This document shows, in pieces, positions 38,587 through 47,512 of a stretch of DNA of 64,000 nucleotides (positions are counted from its first letter, which is position 1; each line of letters begins with the position of its first letter). The notes beneath the pieces were generated by a model, which searched no databases, was not told the DNA's origin, and was given only the letters and a program-made list of their open reading frames with translations. The position numbers were made by a program, and so were the translations under genes. Source of the stretch: Candidatus Mycolicibacterium alkanivorans (GTDB taxonomy: Bacteria > Actinomycetota > Actinomycetes > Mycobacteriales > Mycobacteriaceae); NCBI RefSeq assembly GCF_022760805.1, contig NZ_JAIVFL010000001.1, forward strand, positions 1,984,001 through 2,048,000. The letters run 5' to 3'.

Positions 38587-38742
38587 TGGAACCACGCGAA
38601 GCAGATCCTGCGCATCCAGTCCGGCTCCGGTGACTGGGATCAGACGAAGACCGACGTGTTCAGCGAGGAGTTCCTGCTGCAGCGGCCGCTGCTGACCGCG
38701 ATCCGGCGCACCGAACCGACGGTGCTGCTGATCGACGAAACC
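38587..38742 (+). pseudogene. MoxR-type AAA ATPase relic (Rv2426c-like)
   Basis: The frame reads WNHAKQILRIQSGSG, SEEFLLQRPLLTAIRR and TVLLIDET, the Walker B strand of MoxR ATPases. Walker A and all sequence after Walker B are missing. It sits directly after proA, where M. tuberculosis has Rv2426c. Confidence 0.75.
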
Positions 38743-38746
38743 GGGG

Positions 38747-38917
38747 CACTCCGACTACGGCAACGCGTTCGTCTCGTTCACCGAGAACTTCCACAATGTG
38801 CTCTCACCGCGCAGCTCGCTGTTGGTGCTCGGCGACTACCAGGACGTAATCACGATGCACGAGTGCCGTTCGGCCAAGCAGCTCGCCGCGGTGATCGATC
38901 AGCTGCTGCCGGTGTGA
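38747..38917 (+). pseudogene. CoxE-like VWA-domain protein relic (Rv2425c-like)
   Basis: Immediately after the MoxR Walker B, another frame reads HSDYGNAFVSFTENF, LSPRSSLLVLGD and [18 protein letters not shown] up to a stop. That is the C-terminal end of the VWA protein that normally follows MoxR. The junction suggests one deletion of roughly 1.5-2 kb joining the two genes. Confidence 0.7.
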
Positions 38918-40100
38918 TGCGCCGCTGCGGCGAGCCCGTGCCGGGACCCTTGGTGCCGACCTCGGTTGTCTTCGCAGCAGGTGAGACTGCTCCGGTGCCC
39001 GGTGCGATCACCCTGTCCGGCGACGTGTTCGGGTGCGGCCGCGTGGGCAGCGCCGGTTTGGTGGCGGCGCGTGCGGTCGGTCGCGTGGTCGCGTTCAGCC
39101 GGGGCACCGAGGGAACCGGCGCGGTGCTGACAGCGGCCTGCGCACTCGCGGCGACGGGCTGGACCGCGCCGATCGAGGGCAACAACCGTGCCGTCGTCGG
39201 CTGGCTGTAATCGGTGCGGTCATAGCCCAGCTCCACCAGGGCCCGCAGCGGCGGGTCCAGTGCGTCGAGGATCGGGTCGGGCACGATGCCGGACAGCGGC
39301 ATCAGCAGCGGCAGCCGGGGCGTGCGGATGAGGTAGTAGGTGGTGTCCCTGCGCTGCTGGTAGTACATGCCGTTCCCGGCAGCCTTGGCAGCTTCGATGT
39401 CGGCGGCGGTCAGCTGGGTCTGGGTCGGGCCGTGGACGTCGATCATGCCGAGGATGGCGTTGGCCGTCGCGAGTAGGTTCAGCGGGTAGGTGGGGAAGTC
39501 GGCCCAGCCGTCGTACTGGCGGGCGACGTCGACCGTGGTATCGCCGGTGTCGGGCGTGGCGCCGGCGAAGGTGATGTCCAGGATGGGGATGTAGAGCCCG
39601 GCGAAGCGGGACAGCACGCCGCCGTTCGGCCGAGCCGGGTTCTCGACGAGCACGAAGGTGTTACCGGTCCCTTGCGGGTGCTGGGCCTGGTACTGGGAGG
39701 CCACGACGGCGCCCTGAGACATCCCGAAGATGACGTCGCCCTGCGGGTTGCGGGCGGCGAGGTTCTGCACGCCCTGCGCCACCGAGGCGTTCCAGGTGAA
39801 GTCGAACACCAGGCCATGCGACACCGGCCAGAAACCGGCGTTGTAGGGCACATTGCCGGCCGCAGTCGGTGGGTCCGCCGGTGTTCCGGTGCCTTCCAAG
39901 ACTTGCCCGATGAAGGCGCGGTACTGCTCATCGGTCGGTGTCCGGCCGATGTTCGTGCCGCGCAGGTAGTCGACGGTGGCCGCGGCGAGCAGCGGGGCCG
40001 ACGACACCGTCGGCGTCAGGCCCAGCGTCAGGGCCACGAGCGCGGTTGCCACCCCCACAACCGGCCGGGTCGCCGTCCGATGTCCGCCCCTCAAGTTCAT
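38850..40100 (-). CDS. Secreted PE-PPE-domain hydrolase-like protein
   Basis: The 416-residue protein has a signal peptide (basic [12 protein letters not shown], then a hydrophobic core, ending near residue 35). A PE-PPE domain follows (about 45-280), a serine-hydrolase fold with GMSQGA (Ser128) and [21 protein letters not shown]. The tail of about 120 residues is rich in Pro, Ala and Thr. It lacks the PE or PPE N-terminal motif itself. Related mycobacterial proteins act on acyl esters or wall lipids. Its C-terminal 68 bp overlap the VWA relic on the other strand, so part of the tail may be recent coding sequence. Confidence 0.85.
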   Translation of the reverse strand: MNLRGGHRTATRPVVGVATALVALTLGLTPTVSSAPLLAAATVDYLRGTNIGRTPTDEQYRAFIGQVLEGTGTPADPPTAAGNVPYNAGFWPVSHGLVFDFTWNASVAQGVQNLAARNPQGDVIFGMSQGAVVASQYQAQHPQGTGNTFVLVENPARPNGGVLSRFAGLYIPILDITFAGATPDTGDTTVDVARQYDGWADFPTYPLNLLATANAILGMIDVHGPTQTQLTAADIEAAKAAGNGMYYQQRRDTTYYLIRTPRLPLLMPLSGIVPDPILDALDPPLRALVELGYDRTDYSQPTTARLLPSIGAVQPVAASAQAAVSTAPVPSVPRLNATTRPTARAATKPALPTRPHPNTSPDRVIAPGTGAVSPAAKTTEVGTKGPGTGSPQRRITPAAADRSPRRAAWPNGTRAS

Positions 40101-40254
40101 CTCCGCTTTGCCCCCGCAAGTGAAGCGAATTCGCGCACGACCCGACTTAACGGGGAATCGTACGCGGATCGGCCGTCGATAAGGGCGGTATCGAGTTTGC
40201 CAGAGCACAGCGGCCGGTTGCCGTCGCGAGCAGGGCGAAGCCGGCAGGCTCCCG

Positions 40255-40260
40255 TAAGCT
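40255..40260 (+). promoter_or_regulatory. -10 box of a leaderless nadD promoter
   Basis: TAAGCT ends 8 nt before GTG 40269, supporting that start and a promoter for the nadD operon. Confidence 0.5.
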
Positions 40261-40268
40261 GGTCAATC

Positions 40269-40934
40269 GTGGTTTCCTCGGCGCGACGCAGGCTCGGCGT
40301 GATGGGCGGGACGTTCGATCCCATCCACAACGGCCACCTGGTCGCGGCCAGCGAGGTGGCCGACCTGTTCGAACTCGACGAAGTGGTGTTCGTGCCCACT
40401 GGCCGGCCCTGGCAGAAGTCGCGCGAGGTCACGCCTGCCGAGGACCGGTACCTGATGACGGTCATCGCCACCGCGTCCAACCCGCGGTTCTCGGTGAGCC
40501 GGGTCGACATCGACCGCGGCGGACCGACTTACACCGACGACACGCTGCGCGACCTGAGCGCGCTGAACCCCGACGCCGACCTGTACTTCATCACCGGCGC
40601 CGACGCGCTTGCCTCGATCCTGTCCTGGCAGAACTGGGAGGAACTGTTCGCCCTGGCCCGCTTCATCGGGGTCAGCCGGCCGGGCTACGAGCTCAACGGG
40701 CAGCACATCGTCGCGGCTTTCGACCAGCTGCCCGAGGAGGCACTCAACCTGGTCGAGGTTCCCGCGCTGGCCATCTCGTCCACCGACTGCCGCGCTCGCG
40801 CCGGCAACAACCGCCCCATCTGGTATCTGGTTCCCGACGGGGTGGTGCAATACGTCGCCAAGCGCGGCCTCTACCGCGACCTCGGTCCGGTGGATCCGAT
40901 GGCCGCCGCACCCCTCGAGGAGGGACCCCAGTGA
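40269..40934 (+). CDS. nadD: Nicotinate mononucleotide adenylyltransferase
   Basis: The 221-residue protein has [15 protein letters not shown] (nucleotidyltransferase HxGH), [19 protein letters not shown] and [11 protein letters not shown] (family ISSTxxR). It makes nicotinate adenine dinucleotide, the substrate of NadE, so both late NAD steps are in this window. It is first of a five-gene unit with overlapping starts. Confidence 0.95.
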   Translation: MVSSARRRLGVMGGTFDPIHNGHLVAASEVADLFELDEVVFVPTGRPWQKSREVTPAEDRYLMTVIATASNPRFSVSRVDIDRGGPTYTDDTLRDLSALNPDADLYFITGADALASILSWQNWEELFALARFIGVSRPGYELNGQHIVAAFDQLPEEALNLVEVPALAISSTDCRARAGNNRPIWYLVPDGVVQYVAKRGLYRDLGPVDPMAAAPLEEGPQ

Positions 40935-41347
40935 CCGCGTCCGCCGAAGCGATCCGGATGGCGGAAGTCGCCGCCCGTGCCGCGGCCTCCAAACTCGCCC
41001 AGGACGTCGTCGTCATCGACGTCTCGGGTCAGCTGGTGATCACCGACCTGTTCGTGATCGCCTCGGCGTCCAACGAACGGCAGGTCAACGCGATCGTCGA
41101 CGAGGTCGAGGAGAAGATGCGCCTGGCCGGGTACAAGCCGGCTCGCCGGGAGGGCACCCGGGAGGGGCGTTGGGTGCTGCTGGACTACGTCGACATCGTC
41201 GTGCACATCCAGCATCAGGACGAGCGCCATTTCTACGCGCTCGACCGGCTGTGGCGGGACTGCCCGCTGGTCGAGGTGAACCTCGACGACGTGGCCCTCG
41301 ATACCGGAGCCGCCGGGCCGGCGACATCAGATGAGGAGGCGCCGTGA
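40931..41347 (+). CDS. rsfS: Ribosomal silencing factor RsfS
   Basis: The 138-residue DUF143/RsfS protein has [47 protein letters not shown] and the C-terminal YALDRLW. It binds L14 and keeps the subunits apart in starvation. The GTG start overlaps the nadD stop. Confidence 0.95.
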   Translation: MTASAEAIRMAEVAARAAASKLAQDVVVIDVSGQLVITDLFVIASASNERQVNAIVDEVEEKMRLAGYKPARREGTREGRWVLLDYVDIVVHIQHQDERHFYALDRLWRDCPLVEVNLDDVALDTGAAGPATSDEEAP

Positions 41348-42012
41348 GGGTGCGCCGCCTGGTGATGCTGCGCCACGGTCAGACGGAGTACAACGCGGGC
41401 AGCCGGATGCAGGGCCAGCTCGACACCGAGCTGACCGACCTGGGCCGGGCTCAGGCGGTGGCCGCCGCTGAGGTGCTGGCCAAGCGGCAACCGCTGCTGA
41501 TCGTCTCCTCGGACCTGCGCCGCGCCTGCGACACCGCCCTTGCGCTGGGGGAGCGCGCCGGTTTGCCCGTGCACGTGGACACCCGGCTGCGGGAGACTCA
41601 TCTGGGTGACTGGCAGGGCCTGACCCACCACCAGGTCGACACCAACGCTCCGGGTGCGCGCGTTGCCTGGCGCGACGACGCCACGTGGGCGCCGCACGGC
41701 GGGGAGAGCCGCATCGACGTCGCCGACCGTAGCGTGCCGCTGGTCGCCGAACTGGTTGCCGCAGAACATGAGTGGGGGCTCGAGGAGCCCGAACGGCCGG
41801 TGGTGCTGGTCGCCCACGGCGGGTTGATCGCCGCGCTGTGCGCCGCACTGCTCGACCTTCCCGTCGACAGTTGGCCGGTGCTGGGCGGCATGGGCAACGC
41901 CAGCTGGGCGCAGTTGTCCGGGCATGGTGCCGACGACGCGGATTTCACCGGTCTGCGCTGGCGGCTGGATGTGTGGAACGCCTCCGCCCAGGTGGCCAAC
42001 GATGTCCTCTGA
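41344..42012 (+). CDS. gpgP: Glucosyl-3-phosphoglycerate phosphatase
   Basis: The 222-residue histidine phosphatase has the RHG motif (Arg10-His11-Gly12, [10 protein letters not shown]), [23 protein letters not shown] and a second His in VAHGGLIAA. In mycobacteria the gene at this position (Rv2419c) dephosphorylates glucosyl-3-phosphoglycerate, the second step of methylglucose lipopolysaccharide synthesis. A general phosphoglycerate mutase-like phosphatase is the alternative on sequence alone. The start overlaps rsfS. Confidence 0.88.
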   Translation: MRVRRLVMLRHGQTEYNAGSRMQGQLDTELTDLGRAQAVAAAEVLAKRQPLLIVSSDLRRACDTALALGERAGLPVHVDTRLRETHLGDWQGLTHHQVDTNAPGARVAWRDDATWAPHGGESRIDVADRSVPLVAELVAAEHEWGLEEPERPVVLVAHGGLIAALCAALLDLPVDSWPVLGGMGNASWAQLSGHGADDADFTGLRWRLDVWNASAQVANDVL

Positions 42013-42775
42013 GCCCGATCCACCCCCGGGTGGCTCCGCTCCTGCCCGCCGGGGTCGAACCCTACTGGTCTTCGCCGACTCGCTGTCCTATTACGGGCCG
42101 GAGGGCGGACTGCCCGCCGACGATCCACGGATCTGGCCCAATATCGTTGCCGCTGAACTGGGTTGGGATCTCGAACTCATCGGGCGTATCGGGTGGACGT
42201 CGCGTGACGTGTGGTGGGCGGCCACGCAGGACCCGCGGGCGTGGGCGGCTCTGCCGCGGGCGGGGGCGGTGATCTTCGCGACCGGCGGCATGGACTCGCT
42301 GCCGTCGCCGTTGCCCACCGCGCTGCGCGAACTGATCCGCTACGTGCGCCCGCCGTGGTTGCGCCGGTGGGTGCGTGACGGATACGGCTGGGTGCAGCCG
42401 CGATTCTCGCCGATCGCGCGTTCGGCGCTGCCTCCGCGGTTGACCGTCGAGTATCTGGAGATGACGCGCGGCGCAATCGATTTCAACCGCCCGGGCATCC
42501 CGATCGTGGCCTCACTGCCGTCGGTACACATCGCCGACACCTACGGCAACGCCCACCACGGGCGGACGGGCACCGTCAGCGCGATCACCGACTGGGCCGC
42601 CGAACACGACATCCCGCTGGTCGACCTCAAAGAGGCTGTCGCCGAACATGTTCTGGTCGGTCGCGGCAACCCGGACGGAATCCACTGGAACTTCGAGGCA
42701 CACGAGGCCGTCGCCGAACTGATGGCCAAGGCGCTCGCCGAGGCCGGCGTCCCGCACGACAAGCCGCGCGCCTGA
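42002..42775 (+). CDS. octT: Diglucosylglycerate octanoyltransferase
   Basis: The 257-residue SGNH-type protein has [12 protein letters not shown] with Ser27 as the likely nucleophile, [14 protein letters not shown], and [15 protein letters not shown] containing the terminal Asp-His pair. The gene at this place (Rv2418c, OctT) adds octanoate to diglucosylglycerate in methylglucose lipopolysaccharide assembly. The ATG at 42002 overlaps gpgP by 11 nt, in line with the shared pathway. Confidence 0.88.
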   Translation: MSSEPDPPPGGSAPARRGRTLLVFADSLSYYGPEGGLPADDPRIWPNIVAAELGWDLELIGRIGWTSRDVWWAATQDPRAWAALPRAGAVIFATGGMDSLPSPLPTALRELIRYVRPPWLRRWVRDGYGWVQPRFSPIARSALPPRLTVEYLEMTRGAIDFNRPGIPIVASLPSVHIADTYGNAHHGRTGTVSAITDWAAEHDIPLVDLKEAVAEHVLVGRGNPDGIHWNFEAHEAVAELMAKALAEAGVPHDKPRA

Positions 42776-42778
42776 CCC

Positions 42779-43624
42779 ATGGCGGTCGTCGTGGTGACCG
42801 ACTCGTCGGCCCGGATTCCCGCCGGGGAGGTCGACGCGTGGGGGATTCGCGTTGTACCGCTGCACATTCTGGTCGACGGACACGATCTGCGTGACGGCGT
42901 CGACCCCGTCCCGTCCGATCTCTACCACCGCGGCCAGGTCACGACGGCGGGGGCGACTCCGGCCGAACTGACTGCCGCCTATCGCCAGGCGTTGCAGGAC
43001 AGCGGGGGTGACGGCGTGGTCGCCGTCCACATCTCCGGCGCGCTGTCGAGCACGCTGGGCGCCGCGGAGTATGCGGCCGCGGAGTTTGGCGCAGCGGTGC
43101 GGGTGGTCGACTCGAAGTCGGCGGCGATGGGCACCGGTTTCGTCGCGCTTGCCGCCGCCCGTGTCGCCCGCTCCGGTGCGGAGCTGAATGTCGTTGCCGC
43201 CGAAGCGGAATGCACGGTGGAGCGGGTGCACGGTTTCGTCGTCGTGCACCGTTTGGAGAATCTGCGCCGCAGTGGGCGCATCGGCACCGCGGCCTCATGG
43301 CTAGGTACCGCGCTGGCGCTCAAACCGCTGCTGCGCATCGACGAACAGGGCCGGCTGGTGCTGCTCGCCCGGGTGCGCACCGCATCCAAGGCGGTCGCCG
43401 CCATGGTGGAGCAGGTTCTGGAGGTGGTGGGGGAGCGGCGCGCCGCCCTGGCCGTGCACCACATCGCCAATCCCGACGCCGCGGCCGAGGTCGCGGCCAC
43501 CTTGGCGGCCGCGCTGCCCGGGTGCGGACAGATCGTGGTCACCGATCTGGGGCCGGTGATCGGCGTGCATGTGGGCCCCGGGGCGGTAGGCGTGGTCGTC
43601 GCGGTCGACGGCCCGCAGGCCTGA
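42779..43624 (+). CDS. DegV-family fatty-acid-binding protein
   Basis: The 281-residue protein begins VVVVTDSSARIPAGEVDAWG and has TAGATPAELTAAYRQAL, HISGALSSTLGAA and RRSGRIGTAASWLGTALALK. These are the DegV features that bind an acyl chain, as in FakB proteins of Gram-positive bacteria. It follows octT after 3 bp, so an acyl carrier role near an octanoyl transfer is possible but unproven. The 211 bp after it hold no recognisable gene. Confidence 0.9.
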   Translation: MAVVVVTDSSARIPAGEVDAWGIRVVPLHILVDGHDLRDGVDPVPSDLYHRGQVTTAGATPAELTAAYRQALQDSGGDGVVAVHISGALSSTLGAAEYAAAEFGAAVRVVDSKSAAMGTGFVALAAARVARSGAELNVVAAEAECTVERVHGFVVVHRLENLRRSGRIGTAASWLGTALALKPLLRIDEQGRLVLLARVRTASKAVAAMVEQVLEVVGERRAALAVHHIANPDAAAEVAATLAAALPGCGQIVVTDLGPVIGVHVGPGAVGVVVAVDGPQA

Positions 43625-43823
43625 GCGTCAGGCCGTGGCTTGGGCGGGGTGACGTGGCTGCCCATGATCCAGTTGAACCCGACGCTGACCACGTTGCGGT
43701 CACCGACCCAGCCGCGGTGGTAGCCGTTGGCCTGACGGCGACGAGTTCTGCACAGTTCGGCTTTCATCCACAGGAATCCCGTGGCCGGCGCTCAGGCGGT
43801 CGGATCGGGTCGGGTGGCGCTCC

Positions 43824-43829
43824 TACCGT
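43824..43829 (+). promoter_or_regulatory. -10 box of a leaderless comEA promoter
   Basis: TACCGT lies 6 nt before ATG 43836. Confidence 0.45.
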
Positions 43830-43835
43830 CAGGTC

Positions 43836-44630
43836 ATGCGAACCGATCACCCGCTGGCCCGCCTGGTCACCCCCGGCGGGGCCGACCCGGACGATGACGC
43901 CGACTCCGACGACGAGGCCCTGACCCCGAGCTGGATCCCCGACAGCCGCCCGCAGTGGCGTGAGCGGCTGCTGGCGGCGATCAGGGCCGACCCGGGCCGG
44001 GCCGGCGGTGTCGCGCTGGCGGTGATCGCCGCAGTCGCCGTGCTCGTCACGGTGGTCAGCCTGATGCGAGACGATCCCGCCCCGGTCATGTCGGCCAAGC
44101 TGCCGCCGGTGGAGATGGTGTCCTCGGCGACATCGCGCCCCAGTGCCATGCCCGATCAGCCGGTCGTCGTCAGCGTGGTCGGTCTGGTCGACAAGCCGGG
44201 CCTGGTGACCCTGGCGCCGGGTGCCCGGATCGCCGACGCGGTGTCGGCGGCCGGCGGAGCGCTCGACGGCGCCGACATGCTGGGACTCAACCTCGCCCGT
44301 CATCTCGCCGACGGCGAGCAGGTGGTCGTGGGAATCTCCACGCCGGCCGGCCAGCCCAGCGCGCTGGGCAGCTCGGTCAGGGGAGGCGCACCCGGGGCCC
44401 CCGCCGCGGCGGCGACCCAGACAAGCGGCACGCCGTCCGCACCGCTTGACCTGAACACCGCGAGCGCCGAACAGCTCGACGCCCTGCCGGGCGTCGGCCC
44501 GGTCACTGCGGCCGCGATTGTGGCGTGGCGCGATGCCAACGGGAAGTTCACCAGCGTCGACCAGCTCGGCGAGGTCGACGGCATCGGGACCGCGCGGTTG
44601 GAGAAACTGCTAGCGCTGGTGCGGGTCTGA
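43836..44630 (+). CDS. comEA: ComEA-type DNA-binding helix-hairpin-helix protein
   Basis: The 264-residue protein has an acidic N terminus, one membrane helix (about 68-92), an SLBB domain (VVVSVVGLVDKPGLVTL onward, about 115-175), a Gly/Ala/Pro linker, and a C-terminal HhH pair (LDLNTASAEQLDALPGVGPV to VDGIGTARLEKL). In competent bacteria ComEA binds DNA for uptake. Mycobacteria keep comEA/comEC without obvious type IV pili. comEC follows at once. Confidence 0.92.
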   Translation: MRTDHPLARLVTPGGADPDDDADSDDEALTPSWIPDSRPQWRERLLAAIRADPGRAGGVALAVIAAVAVLVTVVSLMRDDPAPVMSAKLPPVEMVSSATSRPSAMPDQPVVVSVVGLVDKPGLVTLAPGARIADAVSAAGGALDGADMLGLNLARHLADGEQVVVGISTPAGQPSALGSSVRGGAPGAPAAAATQTSGTPSAPLDLNTASAEQLDALPGVGPVTAAAIVAWRDANGKFTSVDQLGEVDGIGTARLEKLLALVRV

Positions 44631-46157
44631 GTGATGCACCCCGAGGCTGCGGCCCGGCTCGATCTCCGATTGGTGCCGGCGGCGGTGACGGCCTGGACGG
44701 TGACCGCCGCAGGGATCGCGTGGTCCATCGGCGCGCTGCTCGCCGCGGCGTGTGGGATCGCCGCGGTCGGCTGGGCGGCGCTGGTGTGGTGGCGCGGTGA
44801 GCTGAACCCGGCGATCCGCGCGGCCGCCGTCGCGGTGATCGGTACGGCGGTCATCGGGGCGGGGTTCGGGGTGGCGGTCGCGCTGCGCGGTGCCGCCGTG
44901 CGCGAGCACCCCATCGCACACCGGTTCGGCAGCGCGGCCTCGCTGACGGTCACGCCGACGGAGAGCCCGCGGTCGCTGGGAAACGGGCGAATGATGTTCC
45001 GCGCCAATCTCAACCGGGTCGGCGAGGACGGAATGTCAGGACGGGTCGTCGTCTTCGCGCCGGTGCTGGGCTTCGCCGAGCTGACCGCCGGGCAGCCGGC
45101 ACGGTTTCGGGCCCGCATCGCCCGCCCCACGCGCCGGGACCTGACCGTCGCGGTCATCACCGCGACGGGCGAACCGGCACTCGGCGAGGCGTCGGCGGTG
45201 CAGCGCGCGGCCCAGAGTGTGCGGTCCCGATTCACCGCCACGGCTCTGGACGTCCTGCCCGCCGATCAGGCCGCGATGCTGCCCGGGCTCGTACTGGGCG
45301 ACACGTCGTCGGTCCCGCCGGCCACCACCGCGCAGTTCCGCACCGCCGGTCTGACCCATCTCACCGCGGTCTCCGGGGCCAACGTCACGATCGTGTGCGG
45401 GGCGGTGCTGTTGTCGGCGCGGCTGATCGGTCCGCGCCCGGCAGTGGCCCTGGCCGCGGTGGCGCTGCTGGTGTTCGTCATCGTGGTGCAGCCGACCGCC
45501 AGCGTGCTGCGCGCGGCGGTGATGGGTGCCCTCGCGCTGCTCGCGGTGCTGTCCGGGCGGCGCCGTCAAGCGATCCCGATCCTGTCGGCGGCGGTGCTGG
45601 CCCTGCTCGTGGCGGCCCCGCAGCTGGCGGTCGACGCCGGATTTGCGTTATCGGTGTTCGCCACGGCCGCTCTGGTGGTCCTCGCCCCGATCTGGTCGGC
45701 GCGGCTGGTGGCCCGCGGCTGCCCCAAACCGCTTGCCGACGCGATATGCGTCGCGCTGGCCGCCCAGCTGGTGACCGCGCCGTTGGTGGCGGCCATCTCG
45801 GGTCGGCTGAGCCTGGTCGCGATACTGGCGAATCTGGCTGCAGCCGTTGTCATCCCACCGATAACGGTGCTCGGGACGGCTGCTGCGGCGCTGTGCCCGC
45901 TGTGGCCGGCCGGCGCCGGATTGCTGATCCGGTTCACCGGGCCGGAGCTGTGGTGGCTGCTGCACGTCGCGCGCTGGGCCGGCGCGGTTCCCGGCGCTGC
46001 GGTCACGGTGCCGTCGGGGCTCGCCGGGGTGGCGACGGTCGGCGGCACGAGTGTCCTTGCCGTGGCGGTCGTGGTCGGTGTCGGTGTGTGTCGGCGCGGC
46101 GTGAAACGATCGGGGCGTGAGCGCGACGGTGGCCGGTCTGCATCTGATCCTCGGTGA
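44631..46157 (+). CDS. comEC: ComEC/Rec2-type DNA channel protein
   Basis: The 508-residue polytopic protein has the competence-domain signature [20 protein letters not shown] and [20 protein letters not shown]. Like other mycobacterial homologues it lacks the C-terminal metallo-beta-lactamase domain of the B. subtilis protein. It is predicted to be the inner-membrane channel for single-stranded DNA. The GTG-ATG pair at 44631/44634 leaves the exact start open. Its 3' end overlaps holA by 41 nt. Confidence 0.92.
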   Translation: MMHPEAAARLDLRLVPAAVTAWTVTAAGIAWSIGALLAAACGIAAVGWAALVWWRGELNPAIRAAAVAVIGTAVIGAGFGVAVALRGAAVREHPIAHRFGSAASLTVTPTESPRSLGNGRMMFRANLNRVGEDGMSGRVVVFAPVLGFAELTAGQPARFRARIARPTRRDLTVAVITATGEPALGEASAVQRAAQSVRSRFTATALDVLPADQAAMLPGLVLGDTSSVPPATTAQFRTAGLTHLTAVSGANVTIVCGAVLLSARLIGPRPAVALAAVALLVFVIVVQPTASVLRAAVMGALALLAVLSGRRRQAIPILSAAVLALLVAAPQLAVDAGFALSVFATAALVVLAPIWSARLVARGCPKPLADAICVALAAQLVTAPLVAAISGRLSLVAILANLAAAVVIPPITVLGTAAAALCPLWPAGAGLLIRFTGPELWWLLHVARWAGAVPGAAVTVPSGLAGVATVGGTSVLAVAVVVGVGVCRRGVKRSGRERDGGRSASDPR

Positions 46158-47091
46158 CGAGGAGTTGTTGGTCGATCGAGCGATCGGCCGGGTGCTGCGG
46201 GCTGCGCGCGCGGCGGCGGGCACCGACGACGTGCCGGTCAACCGGCTGCGGGCCAGCGAGGTGTCCACCAATGAACTCGCCGAGCTGCTCAGCCCGTCGC
46301 TGTTCGCCGACGAGCGGGTGGTGGTCCTGGAGTCGGCCGCTGAAGTTGGGAAGGACGCGGTCGAACTCATCTCCTCGGCCGCCGCTGACCTCCCACCCGG
46401 CACGGTGCTGGCCGTCGTGCACTCCGGCGGGGGGCGGGCGAAAGCGCTGGCCGATCGACTCAAGAAGCTCGGCGCCGAGGTCCATCCTTGCGCAAAGATC
46501 ACCAGGGCCGCCGAGCGGGCGGACTTCGTGCGCGCGGAGTTCCGTGGACTGAAGGTCAAGGTCGACGACGACACGCTCAACGCCCTGCTCGACGCGGTCG
46601 GCTCCGATATCCGCGAACTGGCCTCGGCGTGCTCACAGCTGGTCGCCGACACCGGTGGCCGCGTCGACGCGGTCGCGGTCCGGCGCTATCACAGCGGCAA
46701 GGCCGAGGTGTCCGGCTTCGACATTGCCGACAAAGCCGTGGTGGGCGACGTCGCCGGGTCGACGGAGGCGCTGCGCTGGGCGATGATGCGCGGGGTGCCC
46801 CACGTGGTGCTGGCCGACGCGCTGGCCGAGGCGATCCACAGCATCGCCCGGGTGGGTCCGCTCTCCGGTGACCCCTACCGGTTGGCATCAGAACTGGGAA
46901 TGCCGCCGTGGCGTATTCAGAAGGCTCAGAAGCAGTCGCGGCGCTGGTCGCGCGACCGGGTCGCCACGGCGATCAGGCTGGTGGCGACGTTGAACGCCGA
47001 CGTCAAGGGCACAGCAGCCGACGCCAACTACGCGCTGGAAGATGCGGTGCGCAAGGTTGCGCAACTGGCCGCCGGAAGCGGCCGGGACTGA
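46117..47091 (+). CDS. holA: DNA polymerase III delta subunit
   Basis: The 324-residue clamp-loader subunit has [50 protein letters not shown] and [18 protein letters not shown]. It opens the beta clamp. It overlaps the comEC 3' end and ends 1 bp from the convergent rpsT. Confidence 0.94.
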   Translation: MSATVAGLHLILGDEELLVDRAIGRVLRAARAAAGTDDVPVNRLRASEVSTNELAELLSPSLFADERVVVLESAAEVGKDAVELISSAAADLPPGTVLAVVHSGGGRAKALADRLKKLGAEVHPCAKITRAAERADFVRAEFRGLKVKVDDDTLNALLDAVGSDIRELASACSQLVADTGGRVDAVAVRRYHSGKAEVSGFDIADKAVVGDVAGSTEALRWAMMRGVPHVVLADALAEAIHSIARVGPLSGDPYRLASELGMPPWRIQKAQKQSRRWSRDRVATAIRLVATLNADVKGTAADANYALEDAVRKVAQLAAGSGRD

Positions 47092-47352
47092 TCAGAGCTG
47101 GTTGAAGGCCTGCGCGAGAGCAGACTTCTTGTTGGCAGCCTGGTTCTTGTGAATGACACCCTTGCTGGCGGCCTTGTCCAGCTTGCGGCTGGTCGCGGTC
47201 AGCAGGTCGCCGGCCTTGGCCTTGTCGCCCTCGGCGGCAGCCTCACGGAACGCGCGGATCGCAGTATGGAGCGAGCTCTTCACCGACTTGTTGCGCAGTC
47301 TGCGGCGCTCGTTGGTGAGAATCCGCTTCTGCTGCGACTTGATGTTGGCCAC
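47092..47352 (-). CDS. rpsT: 30S ribosomal protein S20
   Basis: The 86-residue basic protein begins [20 protein letters not shown] and ends [12 protein letters not shown]. It binds 16S rRNA early in assembly. A TTGACG/GATACC-like promoter lies just upstream on the reverse strand. Confidence 0.98.
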   Translation of the reverse strand: MANIKSQQKRILTNERRRLRNKSVKSSLHTAIRAFREAAAEGDKAKAGDLLTATSRKLDKAASKGVIHKNQAANKKSALAQAFNQL

Positions 47353-47512
47353 GCGTATATGTCCTCTTCGTTTTCAAGCTCGGGGTATCTGTCATGCCGG
47401 GGCCGTCAAGCCCTCGGGCAGTGAACGTTCAGGGTACCAGCGGGGTGCGCAATCGCCCAAAATGGACCTCAGTAACCTGCCGAAACGGCGATCTTGGTGC
47501 AGCATGTGACAG

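Noticed and set aside
43625..43835. Reverse-strand segment between degV and comEA with an aromatic-rich peptide
   Set aside because: The frame continues without a stop into the antisense of degV and has no recognisable family, so I leave the gap empty.
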